Of a stretch of DNA of 64,000 nucleotides, positions 17,885 through 28,433 are shown in pieces; position 1 is the first letter of the stretch; each line of letters opens with the position of its first letter. This stretch comes from Cytobacillus sp. FSL H8-0458 (GTDB taxonomy: Bacteria; Bacillota; Bacilli; Bacillales; Cytobacillaceae): assembly GCF_038002165.1 (NCBI RefSeq), contig NZ_JBBOBR010000001.1, positions 434,001 to 498,000 of the forward strand. The letters run 5' to 3'. Position numbers and translations under genes: made by a program. The notes beneath the pieces are model-generated. The model was given only the letters and a program-made list of their open reading frames with translations. It made no database searches and had not been told where the DNA came from.

Positions 17885-18292
17885 ATGAACGAAAATAATA
17901 TTCTCGAAATGAGCCCTGAAAATTCAGGTCTTGGCAAGGTGGAAATTGCTCCGGAAGTTATTGAGGTAATTGCCGGCATTGCTGCTTCAGAAGTAGAAGG
18001 TGTTGCGCAAATGCGCGGGAACTTCGCTACAGGAGTAGTTGAAAGGCTTGGTAAAAAGAACCACGGCAAAGGTGTTAAAGTTGAATTAACAGAAGAAGGC
18101 ATCAAAGTCGATGTATATTGTCTGATGAAATTCGGCGTGTCAATCCCAAGCGTTGCCCAAAAAATTCAGGACAATATCCGGCAGGCCCTCCTGAATATGA
18201 CAGCCCTGGACGCCCAGGAAGTTAACATTCACGTAGTAGGAATCATGTTTGAAAACCAAAAGCATGAAGTTGAATACGAACAGGAAATGTAA
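17885..18292 (+). CDS. yqhY: Asp23/Gls24 family envelope stress response protein (YqhY)
   Basis: 135 aa soluble protein matching the Asp23/Gls24 (DUF322) family: GKVEIAPEVIEVIAGIAASEVEGVA near the start, then VDVYCLMKFGVSIPSVAQKIQDNI and EVNIHVVGI. In B. subtilis YqhY is encoded in the accBC operon and has been linked to control of acetyl-CoA carboxylase activity. Here it lies 20 bases after accC with GGAGGTG before the ATG, and a terminator follows, so accB-accC-yqhY is one unit. Confidence 0.92.
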   Translation: MNENNILEMSPENSGLGKVEIAPEVIEVIAGIAASEVEGVAQMRGNFATGVVERLGKKNHGKGVKVELTEEGIKVDVYCLMKFGVSIPSVAQKIQDNIRQALLNMTALDAQEVNIHVVGIMFENQKHEVEYEQEM

Positions 18293-18303
18293 CCATACAC
18301 ATC

Positions 18304-18338
18304 AAGCCAAAGACATCAGACTCGTCTTTGGCTTTTCT
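18304..18338 (+). terminator. Terminator after yqhY
   Basis: Stem AAGCCAAAGAC / GTCTTTGGCTT followed by TTCTT. Confidence 0.85.
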
Positions 18339-18564
18339 TATGGTTCATTCTCTTCATCATTCACTCCTTAAAACGTTATAAAGGAGTTTGTAAAGGGAAA
18401 ATTAATATTATAAGTTTTCTTGCATATGTTTCTGACCAAACATAATGCTCTTGGTGTAGTGCGAAGATTCCTTACTTATGCTATTATCTTCTTATGCAAT
18501 TTTTGGACGTGCAAATGCTCAAAAATGAAAATTACTATGCTAGCCATAAAGGAGTTTTATAAAG

Positions 18565-18954
18565 ATGAAGAGAAGAACAGCCAGAGAAAAAGCATTGCAG
18601 GCTTTATTTCAAATTGATGTTAGCGGGACAGAACCTGGGACCGCCATCGAACATGTTTTAGAGGGTGAAAAAAACGATGAATACCTAAGCAAACTTGTAT
18701 CAGGTGTGCTGGAGCATAAAGAAGAAATTGATAGTGAAATCAAAGGATTCCTTGAAAAATGGACGCTGGAGAGACTTGCCACTGTAGACCGCAATCTTCT
18801 GCGATTATCTGTTTTTGAGCTGCTGTATTTAACAGAGGAAGTGCCAGCCAATGTGGTGCTTGATGAAGCAATTGAAATTGCCAAACTTTACGGCGACGAT
18901 CAGTCAAGCAAGTTTATTAATGGTGTTTTATCAAAGGTAAAAGAAAAACTTTAA
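18565..18954 (+). CDS. nusB: Transcription antitermination factor NusB
   Basis: All-helical RNA-binding factor of rRNA antitermination complexes. 129 aa, beginning [17 protein letters not shown], with the family's ending region [34 protein letters not shown] precedes the ATG. The 270-bp gap upstream is A+T-rich and includes an inverted repeat ACTCCTT / AAGGAGT near 18361-18389. Starts a run of closely packed genes to xseB/ispA. Confidence 0.96.
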   Translation: MKRRTAREKALQALFQIDVSGTEPGTAIEHVLEGEKNDEYLSKLVSGVLEHKEEIDSEIKGFLEKWTLERLATVDRNLLRLSVFELLYLTEEVPANVVLDEAIEIAKLYGDDQSSKFINGVLSKVKEKL

Positions 18955-19048
18955 AAAACATACACTGGATATGCTGGCACTTTCTAGATGCAAGCAAGCC
19001 GGCAGTCCTTATCAAAGGCGCTTTCGAGTTTCTGATAGGGGGATACAA

Positions 19049-19906
19049 ATGGCTGCAGAATTAATAGATGGAAAAGAAATTGCAAGAAAGAAACAGGATC
19101 GTATCGGTGCTGAAGTGCAAAAGCTGAAAGCAGAAGGAGTCACGCCAGGCTTGGCTGTTATTTTAGCGGGAGATAATCAGGCATCCAGAACCTATGTGAA
19201 CAACAAGCAGAAAACCTGCAATAAGCTGGGCATGTATTCTATGCTTATTGAACTTCCCGAAAGCGTCAGCGAACAAGAGCTTATCAGAAAAATTAATGAG
19301 TTAAACAAAAGTGATGCAATTCATGGAATCCTCGTCCAGCTGCCGCTCCCAAGCCATATTAATGAAAAAGTCATCATCGAGACCATATCTCCTGAGAAAG
19401 ATGTGGATGGATTTCATCCCATAAATATCGGCAGGATGATGATAGCTCAGGATGCCTATATCCCATGTACACCTGCAGGGATAATTGAAATGCTCGAAAG
19501 CATCGGGGCAGACATTTCCGGAAAGCATGTAGTGGTTATTGGCAGAAGCAACATTGTAGGGAAGCCTGCCGGGCAGCTGTTTCTTAATAAAGATGCAACA
19601 GTTACCTACTGTCACTCGAAAACAGCTGATCTAAAGGAATACACAAAGAGAGCAGATATTCTGGTGGCAGCAGCAGGTAAGGCCAAGTTAATCACGGGGG
19701 ACCATGTTAAAAAGGGCTCAATCGTGATTGATGTGGGCATGAATCGAGATGCGGAAGGAAAGCTTTGCGGCGATGTTGATTTCGAGACAGTTAAGCACAA
19801 AGCAGGGTATATTACTCCTGTTCCGGGCGGAGTGGGACCGATGACGATTACCATGTTAATGCATAACACGTTAAAGGCAGCAAAGTATTCTATAAGCAAA
19901 ATCTAA
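19049..19906 (+). CDS. folD: Bifunctional methylenetetrahydrofolate dehydrogenase/cyclohydrolase
   Basis: Interconverts 5,10-methylene-THF, methenyl-THF and 10-formyl-THF. 285 aa; the signature [13 protein letters not shown] with the catalytic Lys, GILVQLPLP, and the Rossmann [16 protein letters not shown] are visible, ending [14 protein letters not shown]. The frame runs back to 18971, but GGGGGAT before the ATG at 19049 and family alignment ([12 protein letters not shown]) set the start. Confidence 0.96.
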   Translation: MAAELIDGKEIARKKQDRIGAEVQKLKAEGVTPGLAVILAGDNQASRTYVNNKQKTCNKLGMYSMLIELPESVSEQELIRKINELNKSDAIHGILVQLPLPSHINEKVIIETISPEKDVDGFHPINIGRMMIAQDAYIPCTPAGIIEMLESIGADISGKHVVVIGRSNIVGKPAGQLFLNKDATVTYCHSKTADLKEYTKRADILVAAAGKAKLITGDHVKKGSIVIDVGMNRDAEGKLCGDVDFETVKHKAGYITPVPGGVGPMTITMLMHNTLKAAKYSISKI

Positions 19907-19933
19907 AATTCATGGCCGCCATAGATGCAAAAT

Positions 19934-19999
19934 CTGTCCATTTCCATTATCCTGTATTTAGGAAGCCTGTCATAGGCTGAATGGAAGGACAGTTTTTTT
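19934..19999 (+). terminator. Hairpin terminator after folD
   Basis: CTGTCCATTTCCAT pairs with ATGGAAGGACAG (small bulge), followed by seven T. A smaller AGCCT-GTCAT-AGGCT hairpin sits in the loop. Confidence 0.65.
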
Positions 20000-20052
20000 G
20001 CGTTATTGCTTTGCAGGAGGTGCAATGGAGCTTCTGCATAAAGGAGATTGTT

Positions 20053-21393
20053 ATGAAGGAACAGCAGTATCTGACAGTTTACGCACTGACCAAATACATA
20101 AAAAGAAAATTTGACGCCGACCCTCATTTGCAAAATATTTTGGTTAAGGGAGAAATCTCAAACTTTAAACAGCACTCAAGCGGCCATATGTATTTCACTT
20201 TAAAGGATGAGAAAGCCAGAATTTTAGCCGTAATGTTTGCAGGAAATGCGAGATCCATGAAATTCAGGCCAGAGAACGGCATGAAAGTATTAGTCCGCGG
20301 AGCGATTTCCGTTTATGAATCCAGCGGGCAATATCAAATGTATGTACAGGAAATGCAGCCGGACGGGGTTGGTGAGCTTTATCTTGCATACGAGCAGCTT
20401 AAAGAAAAACTGGAGAAGGAAGGATACTTTTCGTCTGCATATAAAAAAAATATCCCTCGTTATCCACGTACGGTTGCTGTTATCACATCCCCTACGGGTG
20501 CTGCAATCAGAGATATTTTGACAACGCTCAAAAGGCGCTATCCAATCGCGAACATACTTATATACCCTGCGCTTGTCCAGGGTAACCAGGCAGCTCCATC
20601 CATTGTGAAAGCGTTAAAGGAAGCTAATACCTCCAAGGAAGCGGATGTATTAATTATCGGCAGGGGCGGAGGTTCCATTGAAGAGCTTTGGGCCTTTAAT
20701 GAAGAAGCTGTGGCAAGGGCCATATTTAAGTCGGAAATACCTGTAATTTCAGCTGTCGGCCATGAAACAGATTTTACAATAGCGGATTTTGTTGCAGATT
20801 TAAGGGCTCCTACCCCAACGGGAGCTGCTGAATTGGCTGTCCCGCATATTGATGACCTGACAGAAAGACTTTATAACAGGCAATCAAGGCTGATTAGAGC
20901 GATGAAGGAACAAATTGCACTGAAAAATGAAAGACTTCTAAGGGTACAGAAATCCTATGCTTTCAGGTACCCCAAAAAATTGTATGAACAAAAACTGGAA
21001 CAGCTCGATAAAGTCACCGAACAGTTGTTGCGGGGGGCAAAAAGGCTGCATGATTTAAAGCAGGAACAGGCTGATATCCTGCAAAAAAGGCTGGTTCGAA
21101 GTCATCCTGGTCAGCTGAGGAATCAGGCAAAAGAAAAACATGATCGGCTGCATAAGCTTTTAAACAACACAATGGCAAATACCCTTGCTGCAAAGGAAAA
21201 GGATTTTGCGAGGGTCATTTCAACCCTTGAGGCGCTCAGTCCTCTAAAGATTATGGATAGAGGCTATAGCCTTGCTTATACGGAAAAGGGATCCCTAATT
21301 AAGGCTGTGTCTCAGGTTAAAGTGGATGATATGTTAAAATTGAAGGTATCTGATGGAACTATTGAATGCAGGGTAACGGATATTGAGGAGTGA
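20053..21393 (+). CDS. xseA: Exodeoxyribonuclease VII large subunit
   Basis: Single-strand exonuclease subunit. 446 aa: N-terminal OB fold ([22 protein letters not shown]), catalytic core with [13 protein letters not shown] and [39 protein letters not shown], then a long coiled-coil segment (about residues 265-400). The frame extends to 19981, but ATAAAGGAG before ATG 20053 sets the start. Its stop overlaps the upstream in-frame GTG of xseB. Confidence 0.96.
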   Translation: MKEQQYLTVYALTKYIKRKFDADPHLQNILVKGEISNFKQHSSGHMYFTLKDEKARILAVMFAGNARSMKFRPENGMKVLVRGAISVYESSGQYQMYVQEMQPDGVGELYLAYEQLKEKLEKEGYFSSAYKKNIPRYPRTVAVITSPTGAAIRDILTTLKRRYPIANILIYPALVQGNQAAPSIVKALKEANTSKEADVLIIGRGGGSIEELWAFNEEAVARAIFKSEIPVISAVGHETDFTIADFVADLRAPTPTGAAELAVPHIDDLTERLYNRQSRLIRAMKEQIALKNERLLRVQKSYAFRYPKKLYEQKLEQLDKVTEQLLRGAKRLHDLKQEQADILQKRLVRSHPGQLRNQAKEKHDRLHKLLNNTMANTLAAKEKDFARVISTLEALSPLKIMDRGYSLAYTEKGSLIKAVSQVKVDDMLKLKVSDGTIECRVTDIEE

Positions 21394-21398
21394 ATGGC

Positions 21399-21632
21399 AT
21401 GGCGGATGAAAAGCAGCTTTCATTTGAGCAAGCGATGGAAGAACTTGAAGTGATTGTGGAAAAGCTTGAAGAGGGCGATGTTCCTCTTGAGGAGGCTTTT
21501 AATATTTATAAAAAGGGCATGGAGCTTTCAAAATTATGCCATGATAAGCTTAAAAATGTGGAATCACAGCTTACTGAAATACTGACGGAAGATGGCCGGA
21601 AAACGAACTTCGCCATTCCGGAGGAGGAATAA
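21399..21632 (+). CDS. xseB: Exodeoxyribonuclease VII small subunit
   Basis: 77-aa helical hairpin protein ([27 protein letters not shown]) that wraps the XseA coiled coil. A GTG at 21390 is in frame but lies in the GAGGAG site; ATG 21399 has proper spacing. Two bases separate its stop from ispA. Confidence 0.95.
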   Translation: MADEKQLSFEQAMEELEVIVEKLEEGDVPLEEAFNIYKKGMELSKLCHDKLKNVESQLTEILTEDGRKTNFAIPEEE

Positions 21633-21634
21633 TC

Positions 21635-22528
21635 TTGCAGCAGCAATCCTTAAGTTCTTTCTCTGAATTGCATAAGAGAAAACTGGAAATCCATTTAAAG
21701 GAATATGTACATAAATTGAATGCCCCACCTGAAATCAAGGAATCGATGAATTATTCACTTGAAGCCGGAGGAAAGCGGATAAGGCCAATGCTGTTATTTG
21801 CCACATTGGCTGCTTTTGGCGAAGATACGGCAAAAGGGGTATGGACTGCAGCGGCGATCGAAATGATCCATACCTATTCGCTCATTCACGATGACCTGCC
21901 TAGCATGGATAATGACGATTTAAGAAGAGGTAAACCGACTAACCATAAAGTATATGGGGAAGCTTTTGCCATCCTGGCAGGCGATGCCTTGCTCACATAT
22001 AGCTTCCAGACCATTGCGGAAACCCCAGACGAATTCGCTTCAGCCGAAACCAAGCTGTCTTTAATTAAAGTGCTTTCAAAAGCTGCCGGTGCTGAAGGGA
22101 TGGTTGGAGGCCAGGCGGCAGACATTAAAGGAGAGGGCAAACAGCTGGACTTAGAGGACCTGGAGTATATTCACGTGCATAAGACCGGCAAATTGCTTGA
22201 ATGCAGTGTGGTTTCAGGTGCTGTTTTGGCAAATGCCAATGAAGAGACGATTCAGGCACTATCCCATTTTGCCTATCATCTGGGGCTGGCTTTTCAAATC
22301 AGGGATGATATTCTCGACCTCGAAGGGACAGAAGAGATAATCGGGAAGCCTGTTGGCAGTGATGAATCAAAAAATAAAAGCACTTATCCAGCTCTTCTTA
22401 CAATGAATGGCGCGAAAGAGGCGCTCGAATACCATATCAGGTCTGCAAAAGAGAAGCTGAAGGAAACAGGCCTTCAAACAGAGCTGCTCGAAGAAATAAC
22501 AGATCTAATTGCAAACAGGGACCACTAA
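21635..22528 (+). CDS. ispA: Farnesyl diphosphate synthase (polyprenyl synthetase)
   Basis: Condenses IPP with DMAPP/GPP. 297 aa with both Asp-rich motifs: DDLPSMDNDDLRRG (first, DDxxxxD type seen in bacterial FPP synthases) and DDILD (second), plus GGKRIRP for IPP binding. TTG start after GGAGGAGGAATAATC. It lies two genes before dxs, so two isoprenoid genes are neighbours, but a repeat element separates them. Confidence 0.94.
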   Translation: MQQQSLSSFSELHKRKLEIHLKEYVHKLNAPPEIKESMNYSLEAGGKRIRPMLLFATLAAFGEDTAKGVWTAAAIEMIHTYSLIHDDLPSMDNDDLRRGKPTNHKVYGEAFAILAGDALLTYSFQTIAETPDEFASAETKLSLIKVLSKAAGAEGMVGGQAADIKGEGKQLDLEDLEYIHVHKTGKLLECSVVSGAVLANANEETIQALSHFAYHLGLAFQIRDDILDLEGTEEIIGKPVGSDESKNKSTYPALLTMNGAKEALEYHIRSAKEKLKETGLQTELLEEITDLIANRDH

Positions 22529-22576
22529 TTTCTATATTAAATACTCACATCGAAATGAATTATGGTATAAAATGAA

Positions 22577-22786
22577 GGCTGTTTTCGCAAGGTTTGTTGC
22601 TTATTATATATTATTTACTGAGTTGATTGGAGCGGAAGGTGCGAGACTCCTGCGGGAGTAGCGGGACAGGGGAGACCCCGCAGACGCGGAGCGTCGAGGA
22701 GGCTTACCGCCTGCGGAAAGCGAGCATCCTGGAGCGGAGATCAACGGACAACATTGATAGGCAATAACATCAATTTATAAGAAAAT
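22577..22786 (+). repeat. Dispersed Bacillaceae repeat, copy 2 (full-looking)
   Basis: 210-bp partner of the element at 1647-1885. It carries the core GTGCGAGACTCCTGCGGGAG, then GGGACAGGGGAGACCCCGCAG, and a central hairpin-forming block (GACGCGGAGCGTC, GAGGAGGCTTACCGCC, GCGGAAAGC), ending with GAGCATCCTGGAGCGGAGATCAACGG. Dense short inverted repeats suggest a structured RNA or DNA element. There is no coding frame. Confidence 0.82.
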
Positions 22787-22815
22787 AAACAAAATGAATG
22801 AAGAAACGATGGTCG

Positions 22816-22846
22816 TGCCGCTGTACTATTTGTACCAGCGGCATTT
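22816..22846 (+). terminator. Hairpin downstream of ispA and the repeat
   Basis: TGCCGCTG-TAC...GTA-C-CAGCGGCA is a strong stem, but only TTTGCTGTTT follows, so its role as a terminator is uncertain. Confidence 0.4.
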
Positions 22847-23117
22847 GCTGTTTAATAAAATGATGGTCTTTAATGTATATATTTTGGTATGATAGGAATT
22901 GCTGCCGGGAATCTTTCACAAGAAAGACTGGCCGGAGTGAGAGACTGTTTAAAATGAAAAGCATTTGGAAAATCTCCTGTAATAAGGTAATCTTAAGATA
23001 TTATCTTTTAGACAGGCTGGACGCCGTAAAAAACAGGCTTTGATTTGTTATAAACATGATTGCCAAAATATACGTAAAAAACGGACGAATAAGAAACGAA
23101 AGTGAGTGGTCCGCAGT
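22847..23117 (+). other. Untranslated leader region before dxs
   Basis: About 270 bases with no convincing gene. CCTGT at 22977 and ACAGG at 23011 could close a stem over an A+T-rich palindromic stretch (AATCTTAAGATATTATCTT). I do not recognise a riboswitch class. Confidence 0.4.
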
Positions 23118-25010
23118 ATGGATCTGTTATCAATTAAAGACCCTTCCTTTTTAAAAGGGCTCTCGAATAAAGAATTGGAAAGTCTCAGTCAGGATATCCG
23201 CACTTTCCTGATTGAAAAGCTATCAGGCACAGGGGGACATATTGGCCCTAATCTTGGAGTTGTTGAGCTGACTGTTGCATTGCATAAATGTTTTGACAGT
23301 CCAAAAGATAAGATTATCTGGGATGTCGGACATCAATCATACGTCCATAAAATCCTTACAGGCCGTGCGTGCCAATTCGATACTCTTAGGCAATATAAAG
23401 GTCTTTGCGGTTTTCCAAAGATGATTGAAAGTGAGCATGATGTATGGGAAACGGGCCATAGCTCTACTTCTTTATCTGCCGCGATGGGCATGGCCATTGC
23501 AAGAGACTTGAAAAAAGAAAGCAATTATGTCATTCCCGTTATTGGGGATGGTGCCTTAACAGGCGGAATGGCTTTAGAAGCCTTAAATCATATCGGCCAT
23601 GAAAAAAAAGATATGATCGTCATATTAAATGATAATGAAATGTCGATTGCCCCTAATGTAGGTGCCCTGCACAATGTACTTGGAAGGTTAAGGACTGCAG
23701 GCAAATATAATTGGGTAAAAGATGAACTTGAATACTTATTAAAAAAGGTTCCGGCAGTCGGCGGCAAATTGGCCTCAACTGCTGAAAGACTGAAAGACAG
23801 CCTAAAGTATCTGTTTGTGTCAGGCATGTTCTTCGAGGAATTAGGCTTTACCTATTTGGGGCCTGTCGATGGGCATAATTATGAAGCTTTATTTGAGAAC
23901 CTTGCTTATGCTAAGAAAACAGAAGGCCCGGTGCTTCTCCATGTTATAACGAAAAAAGGGAAAGGCTATCATCCTGCAGAAAACGACAGGATAGGCACTT
24001 GGCACGGTACAGGCCCTTACAAAACGGAAACAGGGGACTTTGTGAAACCTGCAGCTGCGCCGCCTGCATGGAGCAAGCTTGTGTCAGAAACCGTCAGGGA
24101 ACTTGCGAGACAAGATGAAAGAATTGTTGCAATCACTCCAGCAATGCCTGTTGGTTCCAAGCTTGAAGGCTTTGCAAGTGAATTTCCGGATCGGATGTAT
24201 GATGTGGGTATTGCTGAACAGCATGCAGCAACAGTAGCTGCAGGCCTGGCAACGCAAAACATGAAGCCGTTCCTTGCGATTTATTCTACTTTCCTGCAGC
24301 GTGCTTATGATCAGGTCGTACACGATATTGCACGCCAGAACTTGAATGTATTTATTGGAATCGACCGGGCAGGACTTGTTGGTGCAGATGGGGAAACGCA
24401 TCAGGGTGTATTCGATATCGCATTTTTAAGGCATTTGCCGAATATGGTTTTGATGATGCCAAAGGATGAAAATGAAGGCCAGCATATGGTGAAAACAGCC
24501 ATTGAATATAACGATGGCCCAATCGCCATGCGGTTCCCGCGCGGAAATGGCATCGGGGTGCCTATGGACCCGGAACTTAAGACTATTCCAATTGGAACAT
24601 GGGAAGTTCTGCGCGATGGCAGCGACGGAGCAATATTAACTTTTGGGACAACGATTCCAATGGCATTGAAGGCAGCCCAGCTTCTGGAAAAACAAGGACA
24701 CTACATCAAAGTCATTAATGCAAGGTTTATTAAGCCATTTGATGAAAAGATGCTGCATGAATTGTTCGCAGCGAATATGCCTATTCTTACGATAGAAGAA
24801 GCTGTTCTGCAGGGGGGCTTTGGAAGTGCAGTACTTGAATATGCACACGAGCATGGCTTCCATCATTCCGAAATAGACCGAATGGGGATACCTGATACAT
24901 TTATTGAGCATGGCAGTGTAAATGAACTATTGGAAGAAATCGGGATGACTGTAGACGATGTTGTGGAAAGAATGGGAAAACTGGCAAGAAAAAAACAAAA
25001 AAGGGCTTAA
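23118..25010 (+). CDS. dxs: 1-deoxy-D-xylulose-5-phosphate synthase
   Basis: Thiamine-diphosphate enzyme, first step of the MEP isoprenoid pathway (pyruvate plus glyceraldehyde-3-phosphate). 630 aa, usual length. [16 protein letters not shown] and [11 protein letters not shown] in the N-terminal domain, ThDP motif [20 protein letters not shown], and the central [15 protein letters not shown] are visible. An in-frame GTG at 23106 gives four extra residues; family start [13 protein letters not shown] favours ATG 23118, although its ribosome binding site is weak. tlyA follows at 3 bases. Confidence 0.95.
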   Translation: MDLLSIKDPSFLKGLSNKELESLSQDIRTFLIEKLSGTGGHIGPNLGVVELTVALHKCFDSPKDKIIWDVGHQSYVHKILTGRACQFDTLRQYKGLCGFPKMIESEHDVWETGHSSTSLSAAMGMAIARDLKKESNYVIPVIGDGALTGGMALEALNHIGHEKKDMIVILNDNEMSIAPNVGALHNVLGRLRTAGKYNWVKDELEYLLKKVPAVGGKLASTAERLKDSLKYLFVSGMFFEELGFTYLGPVDGHNYEALFENLAYAKKTEGPVLLHVITKKGKGYHPAENDRIGTWHGTGPYKTETGDFVKPAAAPPAWSKLVSETVRELARQDERIVAITPAMPVGSKLEGFASEFPDRMYDVGIAEQHAATVAAGLATQNMKPFLAIYSTFLQRAYDQVVHDIARQNLNVFIGIDRAGLVGADGETHQGVFDIAFLRHLPNMVLMMPKDENEGQHMVKTAIEYNDGPIAMRFPRGNGIGVPMDPELKTIPIGTWEVLRDGSDGAILTFGTTIPMALKAAQLLEKQGHYIKVINARFIKPFDEKMLHELFAANMPILTIEEAVLQGGFGSAVLEYAHEHGFHHSEIDRMGIPDTFIEHGSVNELLEEIGMTVDDVVERMGKLARKKQKRA

Positions 25011-25013
25011 CAC

Positions 25014-25859
25014 ATGAAAACAAAGAAAGAACGATTAGACGTTTTATTAGTTGAAAGAGGTCTTGCTGAAACGAGAGAAAAAGCGAAAAGGGCCGTTATG
25101 GCCGGTTTGGTGTTCAGCAATGAAAGCAGGCTGGATAAGCCGGGTGAGAAGGTTAGTGAAGATATTCCGCTGACCATTAAGGGAAAGGTTATGCCCTATG
25201 TCAGCCGCGGAGGCTTAAAGCTTGAGAAAGCTCTGAAGGTTTTTGATTTAGAGATCGAAGGCAAGATCCTCCTTGACATTGGTTCCTCAACCGGCGGATT
25301 TACTGATTGTGCTCTGCAGAATGGCGCCAAAATGTCCTATGCTTTGGATGTCGGATATAATCAGCTTGCCTGGAAATTAAGGCAGGATGAACGGGTTGTT
25401 GTCATGGAAAGGACGAATTTCAGGTATGTAACTCCAGCAGACCTTTCAGCCGGTATGCCTGATTTTGCTTCCATTGATGTTTCGTTCATCTCTCTAAAGC
25501 TCATATTGCCGGTATTAAAAACACTGCTGGTTCCTGGCAGTGACACAGTGGCTTTAGTGAAACCGCAATTTGAAGCAGGACGGGAGCAGGTTGGAAAAAA
25601 AGGAATTGTCAGAGATCCTAAAATACATGAAGCCGTCCTTGGTAAAATTATCGAATTTGCTTTGGGTCTTGGCTATGATGTCAAAGACGTTTCCTATTCA
25701 CCCATTACCGGCGGTGACGGCAACATAGAATTTCTCCTCCATCTGTATTGGTCCGGCAGGAAAGAAGAAGGAGAAAACCTCTTTAAAGCCCAGACTGTTG
25801 AGGTAGTAAAAGAAGCCCATGCCGAATTGAAAACGAAGCAGGTGAAAGAAGAGGAATAG
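25014..25859 (+). CDS. yqxC: TlyA family rRNA 2'-O-methyltransferase / putative hemolysin (YqxC)
   Basis: 281 aa: N-terminal S4 RNA-binding domain (RLDVLLVERGLAETREKAKRAVMAG) joined to an FtsJ-type SAM methyltransferase domain (LLDIGSSTGGFTDC, with DVSFIS and LVKPQFE). Homologues methylate ribose in rRNA; the hemolysin label is historical. Packed 3 bases after dxs. Its stop lies in the terminator stem. Confidence 0.92.
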   Translation: MKTKKERLDVLLVERGLAETREKAKRAVMAGLVFSNESRLDKPGEKVSEDIPLTIKGKVMPYVSRGGLKLEKALKVFDLEIEGKILLDIGSSTGGFTDCALQNGAKMSYALDVGYNQLAWKLRQDERVVVMERTNFRYVTPADLSAGMPDFASIDVSFISLKLILPVLKTLLVPGSDTVALVKPQFEAGREQVGKKGIVRDPKIHEAVLGKIIEFALGLGYDVKDVSYSPITGGDGNIEFLLHLYWSGRKEEGENLFKAQTVEVVKEAHAELKTKQVKEEE

Positions 25860-25880
25860 GCTGATGCCTGTTCCTTTTTT
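25853..25880 (+). terminator. Terminator overlapping the yqxC stop codon
   Basis: GGAATAGGC-TGAT-GCCTGTTCC followed by seven T; the TAG stop of yqxC is inside the left arm. Confidence 0.85.
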
Positions 25881-26032
25881 TAAAGGAATTTGTCGAGTTA
25901 GGACGAATTATAATAATATATACGGGAAAATTGTACTTTATTGAGAAAATCAGCTAACATTATAGTACAAACAACACTATAAATTAATTTTTTTCTGCCT
26001 GCTGTCAAGCGGCTGATTATAGAGGTGAAAAA

Positions 26033-26482
26033 ATGAATAAAGGGCAAAGACATATTAAGATACGCGAAATTATTACTAACAACGATATCGAAACACAGGA
26101 TGACCTGGTGGATGAATTGAAAAACGCAGGGTTTAATGTTACCCAGGCGACAGTCTCAAGAGATATAAAAGAGCTTCACTTGGTAAAAGTTCCTTTAATG
26201 GACGGAAGATATAAATACAGTCTTCCAGCGGATCAGCGTTTCAATCCGCTGCAAAAGCTTAAAAGAAATTTAATGGATGCCTTTGTTAGAGTGGATACTG
26301 CAGGACATCTCCTTGTAATGAAGACTCTTCCAGGCAATGCCATGGCTATAGGCGCACTTATAGATAACCTTGACTGGGAAGAGATCCTGGGGACAATCTG
26401 CGGGGATGACACATGCCTGATTATATGCAAAACCCCTGAAGACACAGAAGCCATTTCAAACCGTTTTCTTGAAATGCTGTAG
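26033..26482 (+). CDS. argR: Arginine repressor ArgR/AhrC
   Basis: 149-aa hexameric, arginine-sensing regulator. Winged-helix DNA-binding domain ([40 protein letters not shown], residues 8-47) and the C-terminal oligomer/arginine domain with [13 protein letters not shown]. In bacilli it represses arginine synthesis and activates catabolism. The artPQR transporter at 48309 in this window has a candidate ARG box, so it may be a target. GAGGTG before ATG. Confidence 0.95.
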   Translation: MNKGQRHIKIREIITNNDIETQDDLVDELKNAGFNVTQATVSRDIKELHLVKVPLMDGRYKYSLPADQRFNPLQKLKRNLMDAFVRVDTAGHLLVMKTLPGNAMAIGALIDNLDWEEILGTICGDDTCLIICKTPEDTEAISNRFLEML

Positions 26483-26502
26483 ATAATTTTATAGCTCAAG
26501 AC

Positions 26503-26555
26503 GCGCCTGCTCCCCTCGAGGTGTTGTGGCTGGCAAGGCGCTTCTGCTTTTTCTA
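26503..26555 (+). terminator. Possible terminator between argR and recN
   Basis: GCGCC at 26503-26507 pairs with GGCGC at 26537-26541, with weaker outer pairing, followed by CTTTTTCT. The loop is long, so support is modest. Confidence 0.35.
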
Positions 26556-26569
26556 ATGAGGTGATAAGC

Positions 26570-28252
26570 TTGTTAAATGAAATAACGATACGAAACTTTG
26601 CTATAATCGAAGCCCTTTCTGTCTCATTTGAAAAGGGCTTAACTGTTTTAACTGGTGAAACAGGGGCGGGGAAGTCCATTATTATTGATGCCATTCACTT
26701 GCTGGCTGGAGGCAGGGGATCTGCAGAGTTTGTCCGGCATGGTGAAGATAAGGCTGAATTAGAGGGGCTTTTTATTCTTGATGATCCTAAGCACCCTTGC
26801 TATAAACGATCTGCAGAATTTGGGATAGAGATTGAAGATGGGATGATTGTTCTCCGCAGGGATATATCAAAGACAGGAAAAAGCATCTGCAGAGTGAATG
26901 GAAAACTGGTCACTATTTCTGCTTTGAGGGAAATCGGAAGTTCACTTATTGATATACACGGTCAGCACGAACATCAGGAATTAATGAATGAAACCTTGCA
27001 TCTTCCTCTCCTCGATCAGTTTGGAGGAATGAAAATTTCTGCTTCCCTTTCTGAATATCAGGATATCTACAGGTTATATGAAAGCACTTTGAAAAAGCTT
27101 AAGAATTTAAGTGAGAATGAACAGCAAATGGCGCACCGGCTTGATTTAATCCAATTTCAGCTTGATGAAATCCAGTCAGCACAGCTGAAATTGAATGAAG
27201 ATGAGGATCTGATTGAAGAAAAGAGAAAGCTATCCAACTTTGAACGTATTTTTGATTCTGTTCAGTCGGGCTATAATGCTCTTCAAGGAGAGCAAAAAGG
27301 GCTCGATTGGATTGGGATGGTTATGGGGTATATGAATGATGCCGCGGAATTGGACCCATCATATAAAGAAATAGCGGAAAATGTGGCAAACAGCTTCTAT
27401 TTGCTTGAAGATGCGGCCAGTTCCCTCCGCAATGAAATGGACTTTATGGAATATGATCCCCAAAGGCTTAATGAGATCGAAAACAGACTGAATGAAATAA
27501 GCGGGCTAAAAAGAAAATATGGAAAAACGGTTGAAGAAGTGCTGGAATATGCAGCAAAAATAGAAGAAGAAATTGAAACCCTGCAAAATAAAGAAACCCA
27601 TATTGATAAGCTGCAAAAAGAAGTTGCTGCCCTGAAAAAAGACCTTATGGTTGAAGGGGAAGAACTGAGCAAGCTGCGGAAAAAATCTGCCCTAAAGCTT
27701 ACGAAGTTAATTCATAAAGAGCTTAAGGAATTATACATGGAAAAAACAGTTTTTGAAGTAAGGTTCTTTTCTGATCCCGAAGTCCTTTTTAAAAATGGAA
27801 TTGACAGAGCGGAGTTCTATATTTCCACCAATCCGGGAGAACCGCTCAAGCCTCTGTCTAAGATTGCATCGGGAGGGGAATTATCCCGAATCATGCTTGC
27901 ATTAAAGAGCATTTTTTCAAAACATCAGGGTGTTACAAGTATTATCTTCGATGAAGTGGACACAGGCGTGAGCGGAAGAGTGGCACAAGCTATCGCGGAA
28001 AAGATTCATCATGTTTCCGTGGATTCACAGGTGCTGTGCATCTCTCACCTGCCACAGGTTGCAGCGATTGCAGATACTCATTTATTTATTGCTAAAAACA
28101 CGAATGAAGGGCGGACCAAAACTACAGTGAAGCCGCTGAATGAGGAAGAAAAGATAAAAGAAATCAGCCGTATGATTTCTGGAGTGGAAATTACCGATTT
28201 GACAAAAGAGCATGCAAAAGAGCTGCTTCATATGGCTAAACAGCTGAAATGA
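26570..28252 (+). CDS. recN: DNA repair protein RecN
   Basis: SMC-like ATPase acting early in double-strand break repair. 560 aa: Walker A GETGAGKSIIIDA (residues ~30-42), long central coiled coils, then the signature SGGELSRIMLALK and Walker B IIFDEVDTGVSG. The frame starts at GTG 26561, which is part of the GAGGTGAT ribosome binding site; TTG 26570 (MLNEITIRNFAI) is the proper start. I looked for a LexA box upstream and did not see one. Confidence 0.96.
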   Translation: MLNEITIRNFAIIEALSVSFEKGLTVLTGETGAGKSIIIDAIHLLAGGRGSAEFVRHGEDKAELEGLFILDDPKHPCYKRSAEFGIEIEDGMIVLRRDISKTGKSICRVNGKLVTISALREIGSSLIDIHGQHEHQELMNETLHLPLLDQFGGMKISASLSEYQDIYRLYESTLKKLKNLSENEQQMAHRLDLIQFQLDEIQSAQLKLNEDEDLIEEKRKLSNFERIFDSVQSGYNALQGEQKGLDWIGMVMGYMNDAAELDPSYKEIAENVANSFYLLEDAASSLRNEMDFMEYDPQRLNEIENRLNEISGLKRKYGKTVEEVLEYAAKIEEEIETLQNKETHIDKLQKEVAALKKDLMVEGEELSKLRKKSALKLTKLIHKELKELYMEKTVFEVRFFSDPEVLFKNGIDRAEFYISTNPGEPLKPLSKIASGGELSRIMLALKSIFSKHQGVTSIIFDEVDTGVSGRVAQAIAEKIHHVSVDSQVLCISHLPQVAAIADTHLFIAKNTNEGRTKTTVKPLNEEEKIKEISRMISGVEITDLTKEHAKELLHMAKQLK

Positions 28253-28309
28253 TTATGATCTATTATCAGGTCTGTACCTTTCAGCTGCGCAGCCAGATCT
28301 AATACCTTG

Positions 28310-28340
28310 AAAAGCTATCCAAAGCAGGATAGCTTTTTTT
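28310..28340 (+). terminator. Terminator after recN
   Basis: AAAAGCTATCC-AAAGCA-GGATAGCTTTTTTT. Confidence 0.9.
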
Positions 28341-28433
28341 ATGTCACTGGCAGTTATAAATGCCTTCGATGCAGGCAAAATTAAAGATGTAGCCATTTGA
28401 CGTGATGGACTAGAAGCGAGGAGAGTGAAAAAT

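Noticed and set aside
22847..23117. Riboswitch before dxs
   Set aside because: Some pairing is possible, but no conserved core of a known thiamine or other riboswitch class is visible.
26483..26569. LexA (SOS) box before recN, and likewise before dinB at 56624-56707
   Set aside because: I looked for GAAC-N4-GTTC type sites and found none in either interval.
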